A stretch of DNA of 12,737 nucleotides, from contig DASTCC010000245.1 in the NCBI GenBank assembly GCA_035711465.1, positions 1 through 12,737 of the forward strand, written 5' to 3'. Source of the stretch: DASTCC01 sp035711465 (GTDB lineage Bacteria > Acidobacteriota > Vicinamibacteria > Vicinamibacterales > SCN-69-37). A program made the position numbers and the translations under genes. This document shows, piece by piece, positions 1 through 7,480 of this stretch (its first letter is position 1; each line of letters begins with the position of its first letter). The notes under the pieces are model-generated. The model did no database searches. It saw only the letters and a list, made by a program, of their open reading frames with translations, and was not told the origin of the DNA.

Positions 1-1
1 C

Positions 2-1864
2 GGCGCCAAGCATCCACGCGCGCGGGGCCACCGCTTCTACGACATCTGGTCAGAGATCTGGCCCGATATCAGCCCGCTGATCGATGCGGCGATGGCCGGC
101 GAGGCCACCTTCCGCGAAGACCTGCCGCTCGTCATGAACCGCAAGGGCTACGACGAGCACACCTGGTTCACGTTTTCATATTCGCCGGTGCGCGACGAGA
201 GCGGGCGCGTCGCCGGCATGTTCTGCGCCGTGTCGGAAACCACCCAGAAGGTGCTGGCCGAGCGCGCGCTGCGGGAAAGCGAAAGCCGGCTCCGCGCCGT
301 CAACGAGACGCTCGAGCGCCGGTTCCAGGAGGCGCTCGCCGAGCGCAAGATTCTCGCCGACATCGTCGAGGGCACGACCGCCTTCGTGCAGGTCGTGGAT
401 CTCGAGTACCGCTGGCTCGCGATCAACCGCGCCGCGAAAGACGAGTTCGAGCGCATCTTCGGCTGCCGGCCCGCTGTCGGCGCCAGCATGCTCGATCTGC
501 TCGCGTCGCAGCCGGAGCATCAGGCGGCGGTCAAGGCGCTCTGGACCCGCGCCCTCGCCGGCGAGGAGTTCACCGAGATCGCCGAGTTCGGCGATCCGGC
601 GCGCGACCGGCGCTCGTACGAGATGCGCTACAACACGCTCCGCGATCGCGACGGCCGGCGCATCGGCGCCTATCAGTTCGTTTACGACGTCACCGATTGG
701 TTGCGCGATCAGGAGCGGCTCCAGCAGGCGGAAGCGGCGCTGCGGCAATCGCAGAAGCTGGAGTCGATCGGCCAGCTCACCGGCGGCGTCGCGCACGACT
801 TCAACAACCTGCTCGCCGTGTTCGCGACCGGTCTGCAGCTGCTCGAACGCGACGTCCCCGAGGCCCAACGCCAGCGCGTGTTCGACGCGATGCGCCGCGC
901 CATCAACCGCGGCACCGGCCTGACCCGCCACCTGCTCGCCTTCGCGCGGCGGCAGCCGGTGAACCCCGAGTCGATCGACGTCGCCGTGCACGTGCACGGC
1001 ATGCGCGAGATGCTCGACGCCTCGCTCGGCGGCCACATCACCGTCGACATGAATTTCGCCGACGGCGTCTGGCCCGTCGAAGTCGATCCCGGCGAGATGG
1101 AGCTCGCGATTCTCAATCTCTGTCTCAATGCGCGCGACGCGATGCCGGCCGGCGGCGTCATCGTCGTCACGGCGGAGAACGTCCGTGCCGACGGCGTCAA
1201 CGGATTGCCCGCCGACTTCGTCCGGCTGTCGGTGCGCGACACCGGCACCGGCATGTCGGCCGACGTCCAGGCGCGCGCCTTCGAGCCGTTCTTCACGACC
1301 AAGGACGTGAGCAAGGGCTCCGGTCTCGGGCTGCCGCAGGTCTACGGCTTCGCGCACCAATCGGGCGGCCGGGTCGCGATCGAAAGCGCGGTCGGATCGG
1401 GAACCGCCGTGCACATTCTGTTGCCGCGGGCCGATCGGCCGCCGGTAGAGGCCGCGGTCAGCGAAGCGCGGGGTCGGACGGCGTCCCGAAGCAGCGGCGC
1501 GCGGCGCGGCCATCTCCTGCTCGTCGAGGACGACAAGGAAGTGGCGGCGGTGACGGTGGAGATGCTCGGCAGCCTCGGCTTCGTCGTCAGCCACGTCACC
1601 AGCGCCGACGCCGCGTTGGCGGCGCTGGCGCAGGACGGCCACGGCGCCATCGACGTCGTGCTCACGGACATCATGATGCCCGGCGGCGTCAGCGGTCTGA
1701 TGATGGCGCGGGAAATCCGTCGCCGGCATCCGACGCTGCCGGTGACATTGACGACGGGCTACGTCGAGGCGGCCTCGAACATGAAAGACGGCGAGTTCAA
1801 TCTCCTGCTCAAGCCCTACACGCTCGAGGCGCTCGCCGAGGCGTTCGGCGTCGACGTCGACTAA
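2..1864 (+). CDS. Hybrid sensor histidine kinase, PAS-PAS-HisKA-HATPase-REC, 5' end missing
   Basis: The frame is open from base 2, so the true start lies left of the window; the ATG at 92 is internal. Numbering from that ATG: the upstream stretch plus residues 1-55 read as the end of a PAS domain (YSPVRDESGRVAGMF, then SETT), followed by a helical linker and a second PAS around 85-205. The HisKA motif GGVAHDFNN gives phospho-accepting H235. The ATPase domain has the N box with N346, DTGTGM with D383, and the GSGLGL lid near 410. A C-terminal receiver domain (about 470-590) has the acidic pair in LLLVEDD, phospho-acceptor D526 in LTDIMMPG and conserved K574. No transmembrane segment is seen in this part. 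Family knowledge: autophosphorylation at His, relay to the attached REC. The stimulus and output are unknown, and no response regulator lies next to it on the right. Its TAA overlaps the stop of the convergent hydrolase. Confidence 0.93.
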   Translation, partial: GAKHPRARGHRFYDIWSEIWPDISPLIDAAMAGEATFREDLPLVMNRKGYDEHTWFTFSYSPVRDESGRVAGMFCAVSETTQKVLAERALRESESRLRAVNETLERRFQEALAERKILADIVEGTTAFVQVVDLEYRWLAINRAAKDEFERIFGCRPAVGASMLDLLASQPEHQAAVKALWTRALAGEEFTEIAEFGDPARDRRSYEMRYNTLRDRDGRRIGAYQFVYDVTDWLRDQERLQQAEAALRQSQKLESIGQLTGGVAHDFNNLLAVFATGLQLLERDVPEAQRQRVFDAMRRAINRGTGLTRHLLAFARRQPVNPESIDVAVHVHGMREMLDASLGGHITVDMNFADGVWPVEVDPGEMELAILNLCLNARDAMPAGGVIVVTAENVRADGVNGLPADFVRLSVRDTGTGMSADVQARAFEPFFTTKDVSKGSGLGLPQVYGFAHQSGGRVAIESAVGSGTAVHILLPRADRPPVEAAVSEARGRTASRSSGARRGHLLLVEDDKEVAAVTVEMLGSLGFVVSHVTSADAALAALAQDGHGAIDVVLTDIMMPGGVSGLMMAREIRRRHPTLPVTLTTGYVEAASNMKDGEFNLLLKPYTLEALAEAFGVDVD

Positions 1865-3324
1865 CGCGACAGCCAGAACGATCGGACCGGATCCTGCGTC
1901 GTGCATGCGAGCGGCAGCTGATCCGGATCCGCGGTGCGAAGGAACTCGGCCACGAGTCGTCCGCGGCAATCAGCACTGACGAGACCGTCGACGCCATGAC
2001 CGCCGAAGGGCCAGACGACGACGCGGGCGCGGGACAGCGTGCGCACGACCTGCTCGGCGGTCCACGGCGGCGTCACCGGATCGCGGCGGCCCGACAACAA
2101 CAGCGTCGGAACGTTGACCGTGATCGGCGCGCGGAAGTCGGCGGGCGGCGTGCCGCGCGGCCAGATCTCGCACGCGCGTCGGTACTCGTCCAGCAGATAG
2201 GTGCCGAGGCGCGTCGGCGCCGCCGCCGCCTCTGCGCGCGTCCAGTCCACGAACGGCAGGTCCTCGGCGCAGTACACGCCGAGATGCACGCCGCGCGCGA
2301 TCGTGCGATCGAGCGTCCTTGCGCGGTTGACGTACGCCTCTGCGAAGGCCTCGTATTGCCCGCGCCGCGCTTCGCGGAAGAACAGCGGCAGCGACCAGGC
2401 GCCGTTGTTGTAGAGCAGGCCGCGCGCCGCATACGCGAGATCGCTGGCGCCGAAGGGCACGCGGCCGGTCGTACCGGTCGCCGGATCCGGCACCACCGCC
2501 GAGGCGCCGAGACGCACGCCAGCGAAGGCCGCGGCGATGTCGCCGCCGACGTCGGGAAATGCGGCCGAGCACTGCGGATCGCGCGCGCAGTCTCCGGCGA
2601 CGGCGTCGAGCCCGGCGTCCAGATCGGTGGCGGCCGTCGTCGGCCAGGTGAAATCCGTCGGCACGACGGCGTCGAGGATCATCGCGCGGACGCGGTCCGG
2701 CGTCCGACGCGCGATCTCGAGCGCCAGGCGCGTGCCGTACGACACGCCCCAGAGGTTGACCTGACGGTACGGCAGCCGATCGAGAATCCGCGCGTAGTCG
2801 CCGGCGGCGAGGCTGGTCGTGTACTTGGTGAGATCGGCGCGCGCCGCCAGTTCGTCGCGGCAGCTCGTCAAGCGCGCCGGATCGAAGACGCGCCCCATCA
2901 GGTCGGTGGCCGACGCCGGCGGCGGACAGTGCAGCCCGTGCGCTTCGCCGGTGCCGCGCTGATCGATCAGCACGACGTCGCGAATCTGGCCGTAGGCCTG
3001 AAGCCGCTGCGGGCTCTGGCCGGCCGACTCGGTGGCGGCCTGCCCGGGCCCGCCGACGAGCGCGACCACGGGATCGTCGGTCGGCCGATCCGGCCGCGCG
3101 ACCAGCACGACCACGCGAATCGGCAGCCTCCGGCTGCCGGGAGCGGAGGGCGATTCGGGCACCTCGACCGTGCCGCAACGCGCCGGCATGTTCGCGTGCG
3201 TACACTCGCGCAGCCACGACGGCCAGATGCCTGGCACGACCTCCGCCTCGGACCGTCCACAGGCGGTCGCGACGACGGCAAAGAGGAGCGTGATGCCGGC
3301 AGCGGCGCGGGCCATTACATTCAT
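1861..3324 (-). CDS. Exported alpha/beta hydrolase, S33 peptidase-like with TAP-like C-terminus
   Basis: The protein is 487 residues from the ATG at 3324. Its N-terminus is a short basic stretch followed by a hydrophobic core (ITLLFAVVATAC), giving a signal peptide; C22 could be a lipid-anchor cysteine, but Ala at -3 makes the lipobox imperfect. The oxyanion region reads LVGGPGQAA (the family usually has HGGPG). The nucleophile elbow GVSYG gives S195, SGRRDPVTPP gives D415, and FGGHGVDG gives H443, a complete catalytic triad. The lid between about 220 and 380 and the C-terminal part match the TAP-C type of proline iminopeptidase and tripeptidyl aminopeptidase relatives. The likely role is cleavage of N-terminal residues from peptides outside the cytoplasm; an esterase role is possible. 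The start is uncertain: TTG 3357, ATG 3324 and ATG 3315 are all in frame, and none has a clear ribosome binding site. The two ATGs give a proper signal peptide. Confidence 0.87.
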   Translation of the reverse strand: MNVMARAAAGITLLFAVVATACGRSEAEVVPGIWPSWLRECTHANMPARCGTVEVPESPSAPGSRRLPIRVVVLVARPDRPTDDPVVALVGGPGQAATESAGQSPQRLQAYGQIRDVVLIDQRGTGEAHGLHCPPPASATDLMGRVFDPARLTSCRDELAARADLTKYTTSLAAGDYARILDRLPYRQVNLWGVSYGTRLALEIARRTPDRVRAMILDAVVPTDFTWPTTAATDLDAGLDAVAGDCARDPQCSAAFPDVGGDIAAAFAGVRLGASAVVPDPATGTTGRVPFGASDLAYAARGLLYNNGAWSLPLFFREARRGQYEAFAEAYVNRARTLDRTIARGVHLGVYCAEDLPFVDWTRAEAAAAPTRLGTYLLDEYRRACEIWPRGTPPADFRAPITVNVPTLLLSGRRDPVTPPWTAEQVVRTLSRARVVVWPFGGHGVDGLVSADCRGRLVAEFLRTADPDQLPLACTTQDPVRSFWLSR

Positions 3325-3329
3325 ATGTG

Positions 3330-3357
3330 AATATAATTCGACTTCGAATACATCCAA
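3330..3357 (-). promoter_or_regulatory. Candidate promoter for the hydrolase, nearly leaderless
   Basis: Reading the minus strand, TTGGAT (3357-3352) and TATATT (3335-3330) are separated by 16 bases, in an AT-rich island that stands out from its GC-rich surroundings. Transcription would begin near 3323, at or just past the ATG at 3324, so the message would be leaderless or would use the ATG at 3315. This would fit the absence of a ribosome binding site. The match is by eye only. Confidence 0.35.
3332..3337 (+). promoter_or_regulatory. Candidate -10 box (TATAAT) toward the GH127 gene
   Basis: A perfect TATAAT lies in the AT-rich island between the divergent genes, 94 bases before the ATG at 3432. 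No convincing -35 box is found 16-18 bases upstream (the bases there are GC-rich). It overlaps the minus-strand promoter candidate, so the two genes may compete for or share control. An inverted repeat ATTCG-ACTT-CGAAT (3336-3349) sits directly on it and could be a regulator site. Confidence 0.3.
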
Positions 3358-3377
3358 CAGGTTCCACGCCCCCGGCG

Positions 3378-3394
3378 CGCCCGCCTTTCGGGCG
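3378..3394 (+). other. Hairpin in the GH127 leader
   Basis: CGCCCG (3378-3383) and CGGGCG (3389-3394) form a six-pair GC stem around a five-base loop (CCTTT). It lies in the untranslated leader 38 bases before the ATG at 3432, and has no following T-run on either strand, so it is not an obvious terminator. A role in leader stability or translation control is possible but unsupported. Confidence 0.3.
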
Positions 3395-3431
3395 GCGTCA
3401 CTCCAGAGCCGTTTGCGATAGTCTGCGCCTC

Positions 3432-5912
3432 ATGCGCAAGACAGCCACCGGCATCACCCGACGGGAGCTCCTCGAAACCGCCGGCAAGGCCGCCGCCGTC
3501 GCCGTGATCGCGACGCCGGCCGCCGACGCCCTCGGCGGCTTCACCATCCACCCGCAGACGCAGCCGCTCAACGCCGTCGCCGGCGTCGATCGCGTCGTGA
3601 TGCTGAAGGGCAAAACGTATCTCAGCGCCTGGGCCGGCTACGGCGCGCCGCCGCGGCGCGGCCGGGGCGCCGGCCGCGGCAACAACCCGCCGGCCGCGCC
3701 GGCGCCGCCGCCGGGACCGGCGCCGACCGCATCGTGGAGCAAGGTCTCAGGACCCGGCGGGGTCAGCTTCGCCGATCCGACGGCCCTCGTCACGACCGCG
3801 ACGTTCACCGAGACCGGCGAGTACGTCATCGCCGTCACGGCCGACAACGGCACGGCGAAGGCGACGTCGAACCTGACCGTCAAAGTCGAGCTGCCGCCGC
3901 CGGCTGCGCCGCTCGCGCCGGTGTTCACGACGAACTATCGCATCACCAGTCCGATGTGGGCGTCGCGCGCCAAGGCGTTGATCGTCAACTGGATTCCGCA
4001 CTGCGTCGATCAGTGCAACCGCACCGACCTCGTGCAGGGTCCGGGATCGGGCGCCGGCGGCATCGACAACTTCATCGAGGCCGGCAAGGCGCTCCGCGGC
4101 GAGCCGCATGGCAAGCACAAGGGCTACGTCTTCTCGAACGCCTGGGTCCACCAGACCGTCGAGTCGATGTGCCTCGCGCTGATGGTGGACGCGCAGGGCG
4201 ACAAGGAGATCCTCGCCGCGCAGGCGCGCATGCGCGCGACGCTCGACGACTGGATTCCCAGGATTCTCGCGGCGCAGCATCCCGACGGCTATCTCCAGAC
4301 CGCGTTCACGCTGCGCGACATGCTCGCCGAAGGCGAGACCTATCCCGCCGGCGGCCGCGGCCCGTGGGTCGATCGCTGGACGCCGTCGCATCGCAACAAC
4401 CACGAGGGCTACGTCGCCGGCTACTTCATCGAGTCGGCGATCAATCACTACATGATGACCGGCGGCAAGGACCGCCGGCTCTACAACGCGGCGAAGAAGC
4501 TCGCCGACTGCTGGGCCGATCACCTCGGCCCGCCGCCGAAGCAGGCCTGGTTCGACGGCCACCAGGAGATGGAACAGGCGCTCGTGCGCCTCGGCCGTTT
4601 CGTCAACGAAGTCGAACGGCCGGGCGCACGCGCCGGCGCCGGCCCGGGCGATCGCTACATCGCCCTCGCCAAGTTCCTGCTCGACTGCCGGCAGAACGGC
4701 TCGGAATACGAACAAAGCCATCTGCCGGTCGTGCAGCAGTACGAAGCCGTCGGCCACGCGGTGCGTGCGATGTATACGTACTCGGGCATGGCCGACGTCG
4801 CCGTCGAGACGCGCGACGTCGACTACCAGAGCGCGATCAAGTCCATCTGGGACAACGTCGTCCATCGCAAGTACTACCTCACCGGCGGCGTCGGATCCGG
4901 CGAGAGCGCGGAGGGCTTCGGGCCCAACTACTCGCTGCGCAACAACGCCTACTGCGAGACGTGCTCGAGCTGCGGCGAGGTCTTCATGCAGTGGAAGCTC
5001 CATCTCGCCTACCACGACGCGCGGTTCGCCGATCTCTACGAGCAGACGATGTACAACGCGCTCGTCGGCAGCCTGGCGCTCGACGGCAGGAACTTCTACT
5101 ACGACAACCCGCTCGACGCCCGCGTCGTCCGTTATCCGTGGCACAGCGTGCCCTGCTGCGTCGGCAACCTGCCGCGCACGGTGCTGATGCTGCCGACGTG
5201 GATGTACTCGCGCGGCGCCGACGGCCTCTTCGTCAATCTCTTCGCCGGCAGCCGCGTGTCGATCGACGGCGTCGCCGGGACCACGGTCGAAATGGTGCAG
5301 ACGACCGACTACCCGTGGGACGGCAGGATCGCGATCGTCGTCAACCCGGCGGTGCGCAAGACGTTCACGATCCGGCTTCGCGTGCCCGACCGTGACGTCA
5401 GCAGCCTCTATACCCCGACGCCGGTCCTCAAGGGCTATATCTCGCTCTCGGTCAACGGCCGCCGGATGACGCCGAAGGTCGTGAATGGCTACGCCGAGGT
5501 GACGCGAGCCTGGGCGAAAGGCGATCGGATCGACTACGAAGTGCCGATGGCGCCGCAGCGGATTCACGGCAGCGACGAGATCGAGGCGACGCGCGGCAGG
5601 GTCGCGCTCCGTTACGGGCCGCTGGTCTACAACATCGAACAGGTGGACCAGGACATCACCAGGACGCTCGCGCCGGGATCGCCGCTCAGCGTCGACTTCC
5701 GCAAGGATCTGCTCGGCGGCGTGCCCGTGATCACCGGCAGGTTCGCCGACGGCTCGCCGCTGACGGCGATCCCGAACTTCGTGCGGATGAACCGCAACCC
5801 ACCGCCGCCGCCTCGGCCGGCCAACCAGCCGCCGCCGCCACCGCCGGCGGCGGGACAGCCACGCCCGGCGCCGCCGCCGCCGACGTCGATCGTGTGGATC
5901 ACGGAAGGATAG
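3432..5912 (+). CDS. Tat-exported GH127-type beta-L-arabinofuranosidase (DUF1680 family)
   Basis: The protein has 826 residues. The chosen ATG at 3432 places a twin-arginine signal at the N-terminus (TRRELL, R10-R11, then a hydrophobic stretch 19-33), so it is exported folded. Residues about 48-153 look like an Ig/PKD-like beta domain (KVSGPGGVSF ... GEYVIAVTADNG) interrupted by a Pro/Gly/Arg-rich insert at 71-100. The rest is the GH127 alpha/alpha barrel and beta domains. By comparison with the studied enzyme HypBA1 (Glu322, Glu338, Cys340, Cys417, Cys418), the matching residues here are E494 (AEGFG) as acid/base, E509 and C511 (CETC) and C575-C576 (VPCCVGN), with C575 as zinc-bound thiolate nucleophile. 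All are present, so it should be active. A second Pro-rich insert (about 790-818) precedes the final beta strand (SIVWITEG). Expected role: removing L-arabinofuranose from plant or glycoprotein glycans; other GH127 specificities cannot be excluded. No clear ribosome binding site is seen. Confidence 0.88.
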   Translation: MRKTATGITRRELLETAGKAAAVAVIATPAADALGGFTIHPQTQPLNAVAGVDRVVMLKGKTYLSAWAGYGAPPRRGRGAGRGNNPPAAPAPPPGPAPTASWSKVSGPGGVSFADPTALVTTATFTETGEYVIAVTADNGTAKATSNLTVKVELPPPAAPLAPVFTTNYRITSPMWASRAKALIVNWIPHCVDQCNRTDLVQGPGSGAGGIDNFIEAGKALRGEPHGKHKGYVFSNAWVHQTVESMCLALMVDAQGDKEILAAQARMRATLDDWIPRILAAQHPDGYLQTAFTLRDMLAEGETYPAGGRGPWVDRWTPSHRNNHEGYVAGYFIESAINHYMMTGGKDRRLYNAAKKLADCWADHLGPPPKQAWFDGHQEMEQALVRLGRFVNEVERPGARAGAGPGDRYIALAKFLLDCRQNGSEYEQSHLPVVQQYEAVGHAVRAMYTYSGMADVAVETRDVDYQSAIKSIWDNVVHRKYYLTGGVGSGESAEGFGPNYSLRNNAYCETCSSCGEVFMQWKLHLAYHDARFADLYEQTMYNALVGSLALDGRNFYYDNPLDARVVRYPWHSVPCCVGNLPRTVLMLPTWMYSRGADGLFVNLFAGSRVSIDGVAGTTVEMVQTTDYPWDGRIAIVVNPAVRKTFTIRLRVPDRDVSSLYTPTPVLKGYISLSVNGRRMTPKVVNGYAEVTRAWAKGDRIDYEVPMAPQRIHGSDEIEATRGRVALRYGPLVYNIEQVDQDITRTLAPGSPLSVDFRKDLLGGVPVITGRFADGSPLTAIPNFVRMNRNPPPPPRPANQPPPPPPAAGQPRPAPPPPTSIVWITEG

Positions 5913-5979
5913 ATACCGCGATCGGCCAAGGGTGAACGCCGGCGCCATCCGATCGGCGGATCCGGCGTAGGATCGGCGC

Positions 5980-7314
5980 ATGCGCATCCGGCGCCGCACC
6001 TTTCTCGGCGGGCTGGCCTCGGCGTTTCCCGCGGCACCAGCGATCCTGCGCGCCAGACCGGCGCCGCAGTCGGCGCGCGTGGACGCCGCGGCGCTTCGGC
6101 GTCGCATCGAAGCCCTCAGTCAGTTCGGCCGTCCCGCCGGCGGCACCTTCGCCGACGGCGTCAGCCGCGTCGCCTATTCGGACGCGGATATCGCCGGCCG
6201 CGCGTTCGTCATCGGCGAGATCCGCGCTGCCGGTCTCGAGCCGCGAATCGATCCGGCCGGCAACATCTTCGCGCGCCGCGCCGGACGCGAGAACACGCTG
6301 CCGCCGATTCTGTTCGGCTCGCACATCGACTCGGTGCCGAGCGGCGGCAACTTCGACGGCGATCTCGGATCGCTCGCCGCGCTCGGCGCCATCGAGACGC
6401 TCGATCGCGCGAAGATCGAGACCCGTCATCCGCTCGAGATGGTGATCTGGTCGGCCGAGGAAGGCGTCGCCTTCGGCCGCGGCCTCGCCGCCAGCCGCAT
6501 CGTCGCCGGCGACGTCGCGCCGGCCGACATGGACGCGGTCTGGAACGGGATGAACCGCGCCGACGCGGTGAGGAAGATCGGCGGCGATCCCGATCGCATC
6601 ATGCAGGCGGTGCGGCCCAAGGGCGCGCATCACGCCTATCTCGAGCTTCACATCGAGCAGGGCGGCACGCTCGAGAAGAACAACGTCGCTATCGGCGTCG
6701 TCGAGGGCATCGTCTCGATCGCGCGCTACACGGCGACGGTGACGGGCTTCGCGAACCACGCCGGGACGACGCCGATGGCCGAGCGCAAGGACGCGCTCCT
6801 CGCCGCGTCGGAGCTGACCATCGCGGTCCGCGAAGCGGTGAACGCGGTGCCGGGCCGGCAGGTCGGCACCGTCGGCCGGTTCGACGTCGAGCCGAACGCG
6901 CCGAACGTGATTCCCGGCGTGGTGCGGATGACGATCGAACTGCGCGATCTGTCGACCGACACGCTCGCGGCGATCATCGACGACATCCGCGGCCGCGCCC
7001 GCGCGATCGCGGCGCGGTCACAGGTGGCGATCGAGATCGCCGATCTCAGCCGGAATCCGCCGGCGCTGGCCGCTCCGGAGATTCAGCGGGCGATCGAGCG
7101 CGCCGCGGGATCGCTCAACCTCCGGTCGGCGCGGCTGCCGAGCGGCGCCGGCCACGACGCGCAGATGATGGCGCAGCTCAGTCCGATGGGGATGATCTTC
7201 GTGCCGAGCGTCGGCGGCATCAGCCACTCGCCACAGGAGCTGACCCGCTGGGACGACTGCGCCAACGGCGCGAACGTCCTGCTCGCCGCGGTGCTCGAAG
7301 CGGATCGGCTGTAA
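5980..7314 (+). CDS. Tat-exported M20-type amidase (N-carbamoyl amino acid hydrolase / allantoate amidohydrolase group)
   Basis: This is a 444-residue zinc-dependent hydrolase of the hydantoinase/carbamoylase branch of family M20. The N-terminus carries a twin-arginine signal (RRRTFLGG, then an Ala/Pro-rich core up to about residue 28). Metal-ligand positions are intact: H115 (GSHIDS), bridging D126 (NFDGDLG), catalytic pair E160-E161 (SAEEG), H224 (LELHIEQGG) and H416 (GGISHSP). FANHAGTTPM and SGAGHDAQ, both typical of the branch, are present. The usual EEGxRF reads EEGVAF, an Arg-to-Ala change. Reaction in the family: release of carbamoyl or ureido groups as ammonia and CO2 from N-carbamoyl amino acids, ureidopropionate or allantoate; the exact substrate cannot be read from sequence. 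Most relatives are cytoplasmic, so export is unusual. AGGA (5969-5972) sits seven bases before the ATG. It lies 67 bases after the GH127 gene on the same strand and may be co-transcribed. Confidence 0.87.
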   Translation: MRIRRRTFLGGLASAFPAAPAILRARPAPQSARVDAAALRRRIEALSQFGRPAGGTFADGVSRVAYSDADIAGRAFVIGEIRAAGLEPRIDPAGNIFARRAGRENTLPPILFGSHIDSVPSGGNFDGDLGSLAALGAIETLDRAKIETRHPLEMVIWSAEEGVAFGRGLAASRIVAGDVAPADMDAVWNGMNRADAVRKIGGDPDRIMQAVRPKGAHHAYLELHIEQGGTLEKNNVAIGVVEGIVSIARYTATVTGFANHAGTTPMAERKDALLAASELTIAVREAVNAVPGRQVGTVGRFDVEPNAPNVIPGVVRMTIELRDLSTDTLAAIIDDIRGRARAIAARSQVAIEIADLSRNPPALAAPEIQRAIERAAGSLNLRSARLPSGAGHDAQMMAQLSPMGMIFVPSVGGISHSPQELTRWDDCANGANVLLAAVLEADRL

Positions 7315-7342
7315 CGCCTCGCCCCCGCGCGCGTCCGGGATG

Positions 7343-7371
7343 TTGCCTGGCGCGCCTCGCTCGGTTAAGGT
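7343..7371 (+). promoter_or_regulatory. Weak candidate promoter for the riboswitch operon
   Basis: TTGCCT (7343-7348) and TAAGGT (7366-7371) are 17 bases apart. The matches to consensus are partial (4 of 6 and 3 of 6), but the predicted start near 7378 falls exactly at the 5' edge of the riboswitch aptamer, which is the reason to record it. Confidence 0.25.
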
Positions 7372-7378
7372 TAGGACA

Positions 7379-7480
7379 GAAGGGGAGTAGCCACGCGGAT
7401 CGATCCGCGCGTCCGAATCGTCAGCACTGCGCCTCACGGCGCACGGTTCGAACGAGTTCCCACGAGCAGGCGAGACCTTC
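7379..7480 (+). ncRNA. yybP-ykoY manganese riboswitch aptamer
   Basis: The segment begins GAAGGGGAGTAGCC and ends GGCGAGACCTTC, the two most conserved blocks of this riboswitch class. The closing helix pairs GAAGG (7379-7383) with CCTTC (7476-7480). A second helix is the 16-base palindrome at 7394-7409, foldable as CGCGGA/TCCGCG with a TCGA tetraloop. The third arm has CGAA (7414-7417) paired with TTCG (7447-7450), the internal-loop bases TCGTCA (7418-7423) and CGG (7444-7446), and a distal stem TGCGCC/GGCGCA (7428-7433 with 7438-7443) capped by TCAC. From memory this matches the Lactococcus lactis aptamer in order and in the TCGTCA and CGG bases, with changed but still paired stems. A fourth arm (7451-7464) is not evident. 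Family knowledge: the class binds Mn2+ and turns on exporters such as MntP or YoaB-type P-type ATPases. It precedes a small membrane protein and a P-type ATPase, fitting that role. Confidence 0.88.

Noticed and set aside
176..1969. 597-residue open frame on the minus strand opposite the kinase
   Set aside because: Its product is rich in Arg, His, Asp, Val and Ala with no domain pattern. The plus-strand frame carries complete kinase motifs; this is a GC-rich antisense shadow.
3327..3431. Upstream extension of the GH127 frame to the ATG at 3327
   Set aside because: It would bury the twin-arginine signal behind 35 extra residues and start inside the promoter island; the ATG at 3432 places the signal at the N-terminus.
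5817..5885. GCC/CCG-rich tract as a DNA repeat or assembly artefact
   Set aside because: The frame stays open and the protein continues into a conserved-looking final strand, so it encodes a Pro-rich insert.
3747..6107. 786-residue open frame on the minus strand opposite the GH127 gene
   Set aside because: It has Arg/Val/Asp-rich low-information composition and lies opposite a gene with intact catalytic residues. The same reasoning removes 697-3330, 3734-5395, 7695-9578 and 10349-11848.
7394..7409. 16-base palindrome as a repressor operator
   Set aside because: It sits exactly where the second helix of the riboswitch is expected, so an RNA hairpin explains it better.
7444..7464. tRNA-like T-loop (GGTTCGAAC)
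   Set aside because: The flanking bases do not pair as a T-stem, there is no acceptor or anticodon arm, and the bases are explained by the riboswitch third arm.
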